Shown: piece after piece, positions 1 through 6,084 of the stretch
Layout of the letters: the number at the start of each line of letters is the position of its first letter
Position numbering within the stretch: the first letter of the stretch is position 1
Assembly (NCBI GenBank): GCA_937888925.1
Contig: CALARM010000856.1
Coordinates: forward strand, 1-6,864
Length of the DNA stretch: 6,864 bases
Direction: 5' to 3'
From: an uncultured Synergistia bacterium
GTDB lineage: Bacteria > Eremiobacterota > SpSt-956 > JAKJGF01
Notes under the pieces: model-generated
Database searches by the model: none
Seen by the model: only the letters and a program-made list of their open reading frames with translations
Told to the model about the DNA's origin: nothing
Position numbers and translations under genes: made by a program

Positions 1-782
1 TTTATTGAATCTAAAATAACAGCCATTCCCGAGTCTTTTCTTAAATATCCTATAGCACCGGCACGAAAAGCATTTACAACATTCATCTTATCGCCGAAGG
101 CTGTAAGTATGACGATTTTCAAAGAAGGATTGTTTTCTAAAAGTTTCTTTGTAGCCTGTATTCCATCGAGTCGCGGCATTGCAATATCCATAAGAATAAC
201 ATGAGGAGGGGTCTGAAGTTTTTCTATTTCTTCAACTGCCTCCATACCGTTGGAAGCATAACCTATAACCTCTACATCTGCCGATCTGTTAAGAATCGTG
301 CTCAGCACTCTCTGATAACTCTGATTATCTTCTGAAAAGAAGACTCTTATTTTCTGGCCTTCTTTCCAGGTAATAGTTTTCTTTCCTGAAATCTCAGAGG
401 AAGACGTTTCGGTACCGGGAGCCTGTAAACTTCTAGTTTGATAACGGGATGTAAGATTTCTGCCTATGGCAGTAATAGAAACAACTTCTTCCGGTCTGAT
501 TTTCCTGGTTTTCTGAAGAGCCTCTTTAGGAGGTTCTACTTCTCTTACCTTTAATTTTTCTATATCTTGCTGTTCTTCCTGAGTTTCAGCATTTTTTGCT
601 TCTTTTCCTTCAAAGAAAGCCCATTTTGCAGCGCCGTCTTCTTTCCAGGCACCTTTAAAAAACATATCACCTACTTTACGATTTTTTTCTTCAATAGTAA
701 GTTCTTCACCGGTTTCTTTATCAGTTTTTATAAGAGCCAGTAAGTCTGTTTTAAATATATCTGTCCAATTTTTTTTACTCAT
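1..782 (-). CDS. Receiver-domain response regulator with N-terminal module (partial, C-terminus beyond window)
   Basis: The frame is open from the ATG at 780-782 to the window edge, giving 260 whole codons; about 25 residues are missing judging by the upstream paralog. Residues 1-60 form a module with KTDLLALI near 11-18 and KGAWK..G.AKWAFFE at 43-58, matching the neighbouring protein. Residues 61-143 are a charged, Gln/Glu/Lys-rich linker containing EEVVSIT (98-104) and SRYQT (112-116). A receiver domain begins near 144 (KIRVFFSEDN). Its acidic pair is E151/D152, the phospho-acceptor is D199 in LMDIAMPRLDG, the switch Thr is T227 and the conserved Lys is K249. Receivers of this NarL-like type normally precede a LuxR helix-turn-helix; whether one follows lies outside the window, but the paralog has none. 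The gene starts 7 nt after the upstream stop, so the pair is probably co-transcribed. No strong Shine-Dalgarno sequence is visible, only a distant AAGGAAGAG inside the end of the upstream gene. The receiver call is firm; the output is unknown. Confidence 0.93.
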   Translation of the reverse strand, partial: MSKKNWTDIFKTDLLALIKTDKETGEELTIEEKNRKVGDMFFKGAWKEDGAAKWAFFEGKEAKNAETQEEQQDIEKLKVREVEPPKEALQKTRKIRPEEVVSITAIGRNLTSRYQTRSLQAPGTETSSSEISGKKTITWKEGQKIRVFFSEDNQSYQRVLSTILNRSADVEVIGYASNGMEAVEEIEKLQTPPHVILMDIAMPRLDGIQATKKLLENNPSLKIVILTAFGDKMNVVNAFRAGAIGYLRKDSGMAVILDSI

Positions 783-789
783 CTAATAA

Positions 790-1899
790 TTAATTCATCT
801 CTTCCTTAAGATAATGAGCAACTTCTTTATGAACAGGTCTCCCTCCGCGGGCTGCCTGTTTTATAGCTTCTTTAATTAAAGGTAATCCTGCATCTTTTCT
901 TAAAAAACCGATAGCACCTGCATCAAAAGCATTCTGTACATGTAATTTATCTCCAAAAGCAGTTAACATAACTATTTTTAGAGAATTATTAAAAGCTAAA
1001 ATCTCCTTTACGGCAGATATACCATCCAATCTTGGCATGGCAATATCCATCAAAATAACATCAGGTGCTATATCCAGTTTTTTTATTTTTTCAACAGCAT
1101 CTCTGCCGTCTGTGGCCCAATCAAGTAATTCCATATCTTCAGTTTTTTCGAGAAGCTTCTGAATTATTATCTGAAAACTCCTGTTATCTTCAGCGAAAAA
1201 AACTTTTATTTTATTCTTTTTACCTGTAACTTCTCTCTGATCTATTAAACCGCTAATTGCAGAATCGTCTTCTGTCTGATAGCGACTTCTGGTTCGTCCC
1301 ATTTCAGTAATTGAAACGACTTCTTCTATATTCTTCTCTTCCGAAGGAACGTCTGTCTTCTTTTCTTCTACTGTCTGTTCCCTGTCAATTTTATCCTGGC
1401 TATCTGGCACAAATAATGGTGTTTCAGTAGCTATATCTTTTGACACAATAACTTCAGCATTCAATTTAACATTACTGTAGTCAGTTTCTGTCTGATAGCG
1501 ACTTCTGGTTCGTCCCATTTCAGTAATTGAAACGACTTCTTTTCTATTCTTCTCTTCCGAAGGAACGTCTGTCTTCTTTTCTTCTAATGTCTGTTCCCTG
1601 TCAATTTTATCATGCCGGCCATCTGCCACCAATAATGGTGTTTCAGTAGCGATATCTTTTGGCACAATAACTTCAGCATTCAATTTAACAGTACTGTAGT
1701 CATTACTGATTTTTTCTTCAAAGAAAGCCCACTTTGCCTCTCCTTCTTCTTTCCAGGCACCTCTATAGTAAATTTTTGAAACATCTTTACCAGGTTCGTC
1801 GGGCAAAGAAGGCACTTTAGTTTCAACAGACTTATCTGTTACTATAAATGCCAGCAGATCTGTTTTTAATATATCTCTTATTTTCTGTAAAATACTCAT
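790..1899 (-). CDS. Receiver-domain protein with N-terminal module and duplicated linker, no output domain
   Basis: This 369-residue protein has three parts. Residues 1-65 are an N-terminal module (KTDLLAFI at 12-19, RGAWK..G.AKWAFFE at 46-61). Residues 67-210 are a linker made of two near-identical 71-72 residue repeats, each ending EVVSITEMGRTRSRYQTE. The receiver runs from about 230 to 350, with acidic pair E237/D238, phospho-acceptor D285 in LMDIAMPRLDG, T313 and K335. It closes with GGRPVHKEVAHYLKEEMN, the stretch that in NarL-type regulators leads into a helix-turn-helix, but here the protein simply stops. It therefore probably acts by protein-protein contact in the cytoplasm rather than by binding DNA. 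I chose the ATG at 1897-1899 because it aligns with the start of the downstream paralog (MSILQKIRDILKTDLLA against MSKKNWTDIFKTDLLA). A longer in-frame TTG start at 1938 or ATG at 1917 adds residues with no counterpart, and none of the three has a clear Shine-Dalgarno sequence. The gene is divergent from the kinase gene and probably first in a two-gene operon. Confidence 0.93.
   Translation of the reverse strand: MSILQKIRDILKTDLLAFIVTDKSVETKVPSLPDEPGKDVSKIYYRGAWKEEGEAKWAFFEEKISNDYSTVKLNAEVIVPKDIATETPLLVADGRHDKIDREQTLEEKKTDVPSEEKNRKEVVSITEMGRTRSRYQTETDYSNVKLNAEVIVSKDIATETPLFVPDSQDKIDREQTVEEKKTDVPSEEKNIEEVVSITEMGRTRSRYQTEDDSAISGLIDQREVTGKKNKIKVFFAEDNRSFQIIIQKLLEKTEDMELLDWATDGRDAVEKIKKLDIAPDVILMDIAMPRLDGISAVKEILAFNNSLKIVMLTAFGDKLHVQNAFDAGAIGFLRKDAGLPLIKEAIKQAARGGRPVHKEVAHYLKEEMN
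1270..1702 (-). repeat. Tandem direct repeat (2 x about 215 bp) inside the receiver gene
   Basis: Positions 1270-1483 and 1486-1702 are direct copies. By eye they differ by about ten substitutions and one 3-nt indel, roughly 95 percent identity. The period is a whole number of codons (216 nt at the left end, 219 past the indel), so the frame is kept. They encode linker residues 140-210 and 67-138. The paralog downstream has a single divergent equivalent, so this is an expansion in this gene. The near-identity of the DNA suggests a recent event or ongoing recombination. Confidence 0.95.
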
Positions 1900-1916
1900 A
1901 TAAATACTAACAAACA

Positions 1917-1931
1917 TGACCGGAGCGGTCA
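1917..1931. promoter_or_regulatory. Short GC-rich dyad upstream of receiver gene
   Basis: TGACCG-GAG-CGGTCA is a perfect 6-bp inverted repeat with a 3-nt centre, standing out in a very AT-rich spacer. It ends 17 bp before the chosen receiver start. In the predicted transcript it would form a small hairpin just ahead of the start codon; as DNA it could be an operator half-site pair. It overlaps an alternative upstream ATG of the receiver gene, so a coding explanation is not fully excluded. No function is known. Confidence 0.4.
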
Positions 1932-2079
1932 CAATCAAATATAAAAATCAACATCCAGTGTTTTCATATAAATTATTTAGATAAACTGCTTCTACATAAT
2001 TTTCATCTAAAGCCTTATTTTACGCCATTAAAAATGAAAATTCCTATACCATTAAATTATTCAACATAAAACTAGGATA

Positions 2080-2108
2080 ATTATAGCAAGACATTAAGAT
2101 AAATACAA
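2080..2108 (-). promoter_or_regulatory. Predicted sigma-70-type promoter for the receiver operon
   Basis: On the minus strand, TTGTAT (2103-2108) is followed by a 17-nt spacer and a perfect TATAAT (2080-2085). A TGC directly before the -10 box gives an extended -10. The -35 matches three of six consensus bases. Transcription would begin near 2073, leaving a leader of about 174 nt before the receiver start. This is sequence-pattern evidence only. Confidence 0.55.
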
Positions 2109-2148
2109 GACAATCAGTATTACTCTTTTAGAATATTTTTAACAATAC

Positions 2149-2177
2149 TCGACACGAAAATTAATTTATAGTATAAT
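2149..2177 (+). promoter_or_regulatory. Predicted sigma-70-type promoter for the kinase gene
   Basis: TCGACA (2149-2154, five of six consensus bases) is followed by a 17-nt spacer and a perfect TATAAT (2172-2177). Transcription would begin near 2184 and produce a leader of about 180 nt. It is the best promoter match in the spacer. It lies about 40 bp from the -35 of the opposing receiver promoter, so the two are back to back and a shared regulator could act on both. Confidence 0.6.
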
Positions 2178-2245
2178 GCTTGACGTAAGGAAAGTAAATA
2201 AACTTTTAGATAAAACATAAGGTTTTTATAGATAAAAAATTATTC

Positions 2246-2273
2246 TGAACAGATTTATTTTTTATGATATAAT
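2246..2273 (+). promoter_or_regulatory. Second possible promoter for the kinase gene
   Basis: TGAACA (2246-2251, four of six) with a 16-nt spacer and TATAAT (2268-2273). It would start transcription near 2280, close to the leader hairpin. It is weaker than the upstream candidate, and perfect TATAAT hexamers arise by chance in DNA this AT-rich. Confidence 0.35.
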
Positions 2274-2283
2274 ATTTTTAAAG

Positions 2284-2341
2284 AATAGAGGAATTAAAAG
2301 AGAGGATTCAGAATAAATTAATGATTCTTTTTAACTCTATT
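2284..2341 (+). promoter_or_regulatory. Imperfect hairpin in the kinase leader
   Basis: AATAGAG (2284-2290) pairs with CTCTATT (2335-2341). The pairing continues inward, with small bulges, between TTAAAAGA and TCTTTTTAA. The structure ends 9 nt before the Shine-Dalgarno sequence and could influence ribosome access. An 8-nt direct repeat, ATTCAGAA, occurs once in its loop (2306-2313) and once just before the ribosome site (2347-2353 core). It matches no riboswitch class that I recognise. Confidence 0.3.
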
Positions 2342-2350
2342 ACTAATTCA

Positions 2351-2357
2351 GAAAGGG
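2351..2357 (+). promoter_or_regulatory. Ribosome binding site deciding the GTG start of the kinase
   Basis: GAAAGGG lies 9 nt before the GTG at 2367. No in-frame ATG occurs nearby, and the first zinc-ribbon cysteine is residue 3, so any later start would destroy the domain. This fixes a GTG start. Confidence 0.75.
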
Positions 2358-2366
2358 TTTTACCTT

Positions 2367-4814
2367 GTGGAATGTACTTTTTGTGGAAATATAAATGACC
2401 AGGCAAGTCGTTTCTGTAATAGCTGCGGAAAACCACTGAGAAAAACAACAGGCTCTACCGGCAATATTAATCCTTACCAGACAGTTGTCCCTTCATTATC
2501 TATTTTTTCAAATAGAATTCCTGCACCTGACGGGAAAGTAGATCCCAGGGGTAATACTCTTATGATCCATTCAGACGGAACTATTATAAATAATAAATAC
2601 TCTCTTTACTATCTCACTGCCGGCGGAATGGGTGCTATTTATATGGCCCAGGATGTCAATGATAACGAATGGTATATTATAAAAGAGGCAGCATCTACTG
2701 ACAGAGAAGAACAGCTTAAACTTATGGTATGTCTTACTCAGGAAAGGGAAACATTAATTCGTCTGAAACATCCTCATATTGTAAAAGCCTATGAGTTATT
2801 TATAGAAGGTGGCGCATGCTATCTTGTAATTGAATATATTGACGGCAGAGTAATGGAACATATAATTGAACAAAATATGCCTGAATTTCTGCCTGAAGAA
2901 GCGGTTGTTAACTGGGCTATACAGATTGCTGATGTACTGGACTATCTTCACAATCAGGATCCTCCTATTATATACAGGGATTTAAAGCCTGATAATATTA
3001 TGGTAGACAAGGAAGGCAACGTTAAAGTAATTGATTTCGGAGCCACAAGGGTTTATAAAGAAGGTAAAGAACGAGATACAAGAGCAATAGGCACTGCAGG
3101 ATTTGCTGCTCCGGAACAATATGGTTCAGGCCAGACAGATGCACGTTCCGATATATACAGTCTGGGTGCTACAATGCACTATCTTCTGACAAACCGTTAT
3201 CCAGGTGAAATGCCATTTGTTTTTCCTCTTGCAAGATCTATTAACCCGTCTGTTTCAGACAGAATAGATCTCATTATACAAAAAGCAGTTCAGCCTGATA
3301 TGAAAAATCGATTTGCCAGTGCACTGGAGATGAAGACAGCTCTTTCAGGTGAAGACGGAGAGAAATGTAATGTGTGTTTAACAATAAACAAGAAAGGTTA
3401 TAAATTCTGTAAAAAATGCGGTGATAAACCTTCCAGACCTGGAAAAGATAAAATTACAGAAGAAACTTCAGATGTTCCCGCAATAACCGGAAGTGAAACA
3501 ATCAGAATAAAAACACCTGATTATAACACACATCATGAATTGCCTTCTATTACAAAAACAGCGTCAACTGTGAGAATGAAAGTACCTGATACAAAAGATT
3601 ATAAATCAACTGATTTACCTCTCGTAGATCATTCCTACAGAGAAGAGTCACCTTTAATAAAAGAAGTAAAGATAGATTTTGAGCCTTTTACGTTCCGAAA
3701 CGGTTCCAGGGCATATAATATTGATGAACTTATTGATATATGCAGAAAATATCCTGACGAAGGAAGATATCATCTGCAAAACTTTGAATTTACTCCATGG
3801 CTGGTCGGTCTTGGAATACCTGATTATGCACTGGAAGAAACAATACTGGAAGTATATCCTCCTGAATATGACCTGGTATGTTTCTGTGCTGTAGTTGCGG
3901 AATTTCTGGAACATATGAAATTAAAAAAGGTACTCCCTGACATGGACGAAGAAGAACTGATAAGAATAGCAAAAAAACATAACCTGACATGCCTTCTTCC
4001 TGAAATCCATGAAGAATTTTATACAGAGAAACCTTTTGAGGAATCTCCCGGAGTTGCCAGGGTTCTTCCTGAAATTATAAAAAATGAAACTGATCAGAGT
4101 GACATGATATTAATACGGGCAGGTAATTTCCTTATGGGAAAACAGGGAGGACAGAATAATCCCAGGCATACAGTTTATCTGGATGATTATTATATAGATA
4201 AATACCCTGTCACAAATCTTCAGTATGAAAAATTCATAAAAGAAACTAAATATAAAACTGAAGGTGACTATGGAAAATATTATTCTTCAGGAACAGGTAA
4301 TTATCCGGTAACGTGCCTTACATGGAATGATGCATGTGCTTATTTAAAATGGGCAGGTAAAAGGCTTCCTACAGAAGCAGAATGGGAAAAAGCTGCTGCC
4401 GGCCCGGAAGGCCGATTATATCCCTGGGGAGAAACATGGGATCCCAATAAATGTAATAATCTTAATATTACCAGGAAAGATATAATAGCCCGTATGATGA
4501 ATATAAATAACAACAGAGGCACTATACCTGTAGGTATAATTCCCGAAGGTGCAAGTGTTTACGGCGTAGAAGACATGGCAGGAAATGTATGGGAATGGTG
4601 TGAAGACTGGTATGAAGAGCTATATTACGGAAAAAGCCCTTCTTCAAACCCTCAGGGCCCTTCTGCAGGTAAATATAAAATTGCCAGGGGTGGTTCCTGG
4701 AAAGCAAATTACGATTACTTCTTTCAATGTTCAAACAGAAGATGGGCAGCTCCACAGGACCGTATTACATTCTGCGGTTTTAGAGGAGTAAAGGACGTGA
4801 AGAGTGAAGAGTGA
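2367..4814 (+). CDS. Zinc-ribbon Ser/Thr protein kinase with C-terminal FGE-sulfatase-like domain
   Basis: This 815-residue protein transfers phosphate from ATP to Ser/Thr of proteins; no membrane segment or signal peptide is seen, so it should be cytoplasmic. A zinc ribbon comes first (C3, C6, C17, C20). The kinase domain spans about 78-328: Gly loop GGMGAIY (86-92, first loop Gly replaced by T84), K106, helix-C E126, YRDLKPDN with D205/K207/N210 (Tyr in place of His of HRD), DFG at 223-225, APE at 248-250. All catalytic residues are present, so it should be active. A second zinc ribbon follows (C334, C337, C348, C351), then a polar linker (about 355-435) with a repeated T[IV]R[IM]K.PD motif, a helical segment of unknown role (about 437-570), and an FGE-sulfatase/C-type-lectin domain (about 578-808: GNFLMG, RLPTEAEWEKAA, DMAGNVWEWCEDW, RGGSW, GFRG). 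The positions of the two copper-binding cysteines of true FGE are not Cys (GGSWKA...F), so it is probably a binding domain. Kinase-FGE fusions such as chlamydial Pkn1 are known. It is divergent from the receiver genes. Confidence 0.93.
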   Translation: MECTFCGNINDQASRFCNSCGKPLRKTTGSTGNINPYQTVVPSLSIFSNRIPAPDGKVDPRGNTLMIHSDGTIINNKYSLYYLTAGGMGAIYMAQDVNDNEWYIIKEAASTDREEQLKLMVCLTQERETLIRLKHPHIVKAYELFIEGGACYLVIEYIDGRVMEHIIEQNMPEFLPEEAVVNWAIQIADVLDYLHNQDPPIIYRDLKPDNIMVDKEGNVKVIDFGATRVYKEGKERDTRAIGTAGFAAPEQYGSGQTDARSDIYSLGATMHYLLTNRYPGEMPFVFPLARSINPSVSDRIDLIIQKAVQPDMKNRFASALEMKTALSGEDGEKCNVCLTINKKGYKFCKKCGDKPSRPGKDKITEETSDVPAITGSETIRIKTPDYNTHHELPSITKTASTVRMKVPDTKDYKSTDLPLVDHSYREESPLIKEVKIDFEPFTFRNGSRAYNIDELIDICRKYPDEGRYHLQNFEFTPWLVGLGIPDYALEETILEVYPPEYDLVCFCAVVAEFLEHMKLKKVLPDMDEEELIRIAKKHNLTCLLPEIHEEFYTEKPFEESPGVARVLPEIIKNETDQSDMILIRAGNFLMGKQGGQNNPRHTVYLDDYYIDKYPVTNLQYEKFIKETKYKTEGDYGKYYSSGTGNYPVTCLTWNDACAYLKWAGKRLPTEAEWEKAAAGPEGRLYPWGETWDPNKCNNLNITRKDIIARMMNINNNRGTIPVGIIPEGASVYGVEDMAGNVWEWCEDWYEELYYGKSPSSNPQGPSAGKYKIARGGSWKANYDYFFQCSNRRWAAPQDRITFCGFRGVKDVKSEE

Positions 4815-4847
4815 TGTGCATTCCTCTTCACGCTTCACCCCCTTCAC
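4797..4847. repeat. Heptanucleotide repeats forming a stem-loop between convergent genes
   Basis: GTGAAGA is repeated twice at 4797-4810 and degenerates in a third unit. After the loop come CTTCACG (4826-4832), CTTCACC (4833-4839) and CTTCAC (4842-4847). The two sets form a 15-bp inverted repeat with one mismatch (4797-4811 with 4824-4838) and a 12-nt loop. The left arm encodes the last five codons of the kinase gene, and the stop codon sits in the loop. The structure could end transcription from both convergent genes, but no T-run follows it on either strand, so it is not a classical intrinsic terminator. Heptamer repeats of this kind also occur as dispersed repeats in bacterial genomes. Confidence 0.75.
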
Positions 4848-4860
4848 AGCTACTAAAAAA

Positions 4861-6075
4861 TTACTTCAATTTATAAATAGTAGAGGAAGACCTTCCATTT
4901 TTATAATCTATTTTCACCTGGAAAAATTTCGCATCTGATTTTTTCTTCAAATTACATTTAAAAGGAAAGGCAGTTACTGTTTCACTCTGTAATTCTTCTT
5001 TACTGGAATTCAGAAGAATATAATGAACCTGGGATATAGAATTATCTGATTGTTCTTCAAAAGAAGTACTGAACAGGCCATCAGATGTGATATTTAGATT
5101 TTTCATACGCATATTAGGCGGTAATGTCTGAGGCGCATCAGACGGAAAATCAGGTATGGAAGGAACATACGGCTCATAATAGGTAGGAGTATAGGTTTCT
5201 TCATAATATGGCTCAGGTGTCTTACTGGGCGGCGGTACATAGGTAACCTTCGGAGTCGGCTTTGGCGTCACTTTTGGCTTTTCACTATAGGAAACACTTA
5301 CTTTAGGAGTAGGGATTGGAGTCGGAACTGGATATTCAATAGTGCTTGCATAATAGCGATTTTCATTAAAAGCCGGCCCCGGTACACTCGGCTTATCATT
5401 TGAATAATTATATGAAAGGTCTTTATCTATAGAGCTTGCAGAAGCAAGAGTAAATTCCTTCGGTATTGACGTATAAAGCTGGTTAACATCATTTATAAAA
5501 GCCGGATCGTTATAAGACAATTCCCTTATTGTATCCTGCAGAATGGACGGAGATATGGGGCCTCCTTCATAATCACTGTGTTCAATGGCTTTCATATAAA
5601 TTCTTTCAAGAGCATAACCTTTCCCGTATGGTACGGCATATCTTGGCTGTAATCCCTGGGTTATAAGTAAATTATCCCTGAGGAGTGAAAGCCACCAGTA
5701 AGCCAGTGTAGTCCTGCTTCCGCTGGCTCCGCGAAATTTTTTTGCCATATTGCCGTCAACAGTTACTATAGTATTTTTACCGGCAGGATCAACAGACTGG
5801 ATAACTACCTCTCCGCTGTTATAGCCTACAATAAAGGATTCCGGTGAATTTTTTCCGCTGTTCAGAAGATAATTCAATCTATCTGCTATTATCTTTGCTC
5901 TGTCATAAGGTGTCAGTTTACCTGCCTTATCTGTTATGGACATAAGTGTCATTCCTGAAAAGGTAACAAGACCTTTACCATCGTAATATTTATAATCAAA
6001 ATAATCTTCACCTTTTGCAATTGAAAAGGAACAGAGTAATAACAATAAAATCACCTGATATGTTAATATTTTCAC
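4861..6075 (-). CDS. Secreted protein with Pro/Thr/Tyr-rich linker, function unknown
   Basis: This 404-residue protein has a clear signal peptide: MK, a hydrophobic run (V8-C15, five Leu in a row), and probable cleavage near AKG/ED at 22-23. C15 follows Leu, not a small residue, so it is not a convincing lipoprotein site. Residues 24-170 form a probable globular domain with TPYDRAKIIADRLNYLL at 55-71; a similar ERA..I..RL pattern occurs in periplasmic parts of various envelope proteins, but I cannot assign a family. It includes TTLAYWWLSLLRDNLL (122-137), an amphipathic helix. Residues about 229-320 are rich in Pro, Thr, Lys and Tyr (PTPIPTPK, PKPTPK), typical of an extended wall or periplasm spacer. 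Residues 322-404 look beta-rich, like a small Ig-type domain. I chose the GTG at 6073-6075 because AAAGGAG lies 9 nt before it; the ATG at 6082-6084 abuts that site and is too close. It has its own promoter and converges on the kinase gene. Role unknown. Confidence 0.85.
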   Translation of the reverse strand: MKILTYQVILLLLLCSFSIAKGEDYFDYKYYDGKGLVTFSGMTLMSITDKAGKLTPYDRAKIIADRLNYLLNSGKNSPESFIVGYNSGEVVIQSVDPAGKNTIVTVDGNMAKKFRGASGSRTTLAYWWLSLLRDNLLITQGLQPRYAVPYGKGYALERIYMKAIEHSDYEGGPISPSILQDTIRELSYNDPAFINDVNQLYTSIPKEFTLASASSIDKDLSYNYSNDKPSVPGPAFNENRYYASTIEYPVPTPIPTPKVSVSYSEKPKVTPKPTPKVTYVPPPSKTPEPYYEETYTPTYYEPYVPSIPDFPSDAPQTLPPNMRMKNLNITSDGLFSTSFEEQSDNSISQVHYILLNSSKEELQSETVTAFPFKCNLKKKSDAKFFQVKIDYKNGRSSSTIYKLK

Positions 6076-6084
6076 ATAAACCAT

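Larger units (their letters stand above)
1900..2366. other. Divergent intergenic region, 467 bp
   Basis: This AT-rich spacer separates the start of the receiver operon (minus) from the start of the kinase gene (plus). It holds one promoter candidate for the minus strand, two for the plus strand, a GC-rich dyad next to the receiver start, and an imperfect hairpin in the kinase leader; each is listed separately. A weaker 7-bp inverted repeat (TTTAGAT at 1976-1982, ATCTAAA at 2005-2011) lies in the receiver leader. No gene of convincing length is present. The predicted leaders on both sides are long, about 170-180 nt. Confidence 0.8.

Noticed and set aside
1900..1938. Longer receiver protein starting at TTG 1938 or ATG 1917
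   Set aside because: The extra residues have no counterpart in the paralog, whose start aligns with the ATG at 1899, and no ribosome site supports them.
2321..2398. 25-codon open frame (ATG at 2321) overlapping the kinase start in another frame
   Set aside because: Its nearest purine-rich site is about 15 nt upstream, the peptide is unremarkable, and such frames are common by chance; without comparative data I do not call a leader peptide.
3654..4791. Several open frames of 60-86 codons on both strands inside the kinase gene
   Set aside because: They lie wholly within a well-supported coding frame, have no recognisable domains and look like shadows of its codon pattern.
6022..6033. Lipoprotein cleavage site at Cys15 of the secreted protein
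   Set aside because: The residue before Cys is Leu; lipoboxes need Gly, Ala or Ser there.
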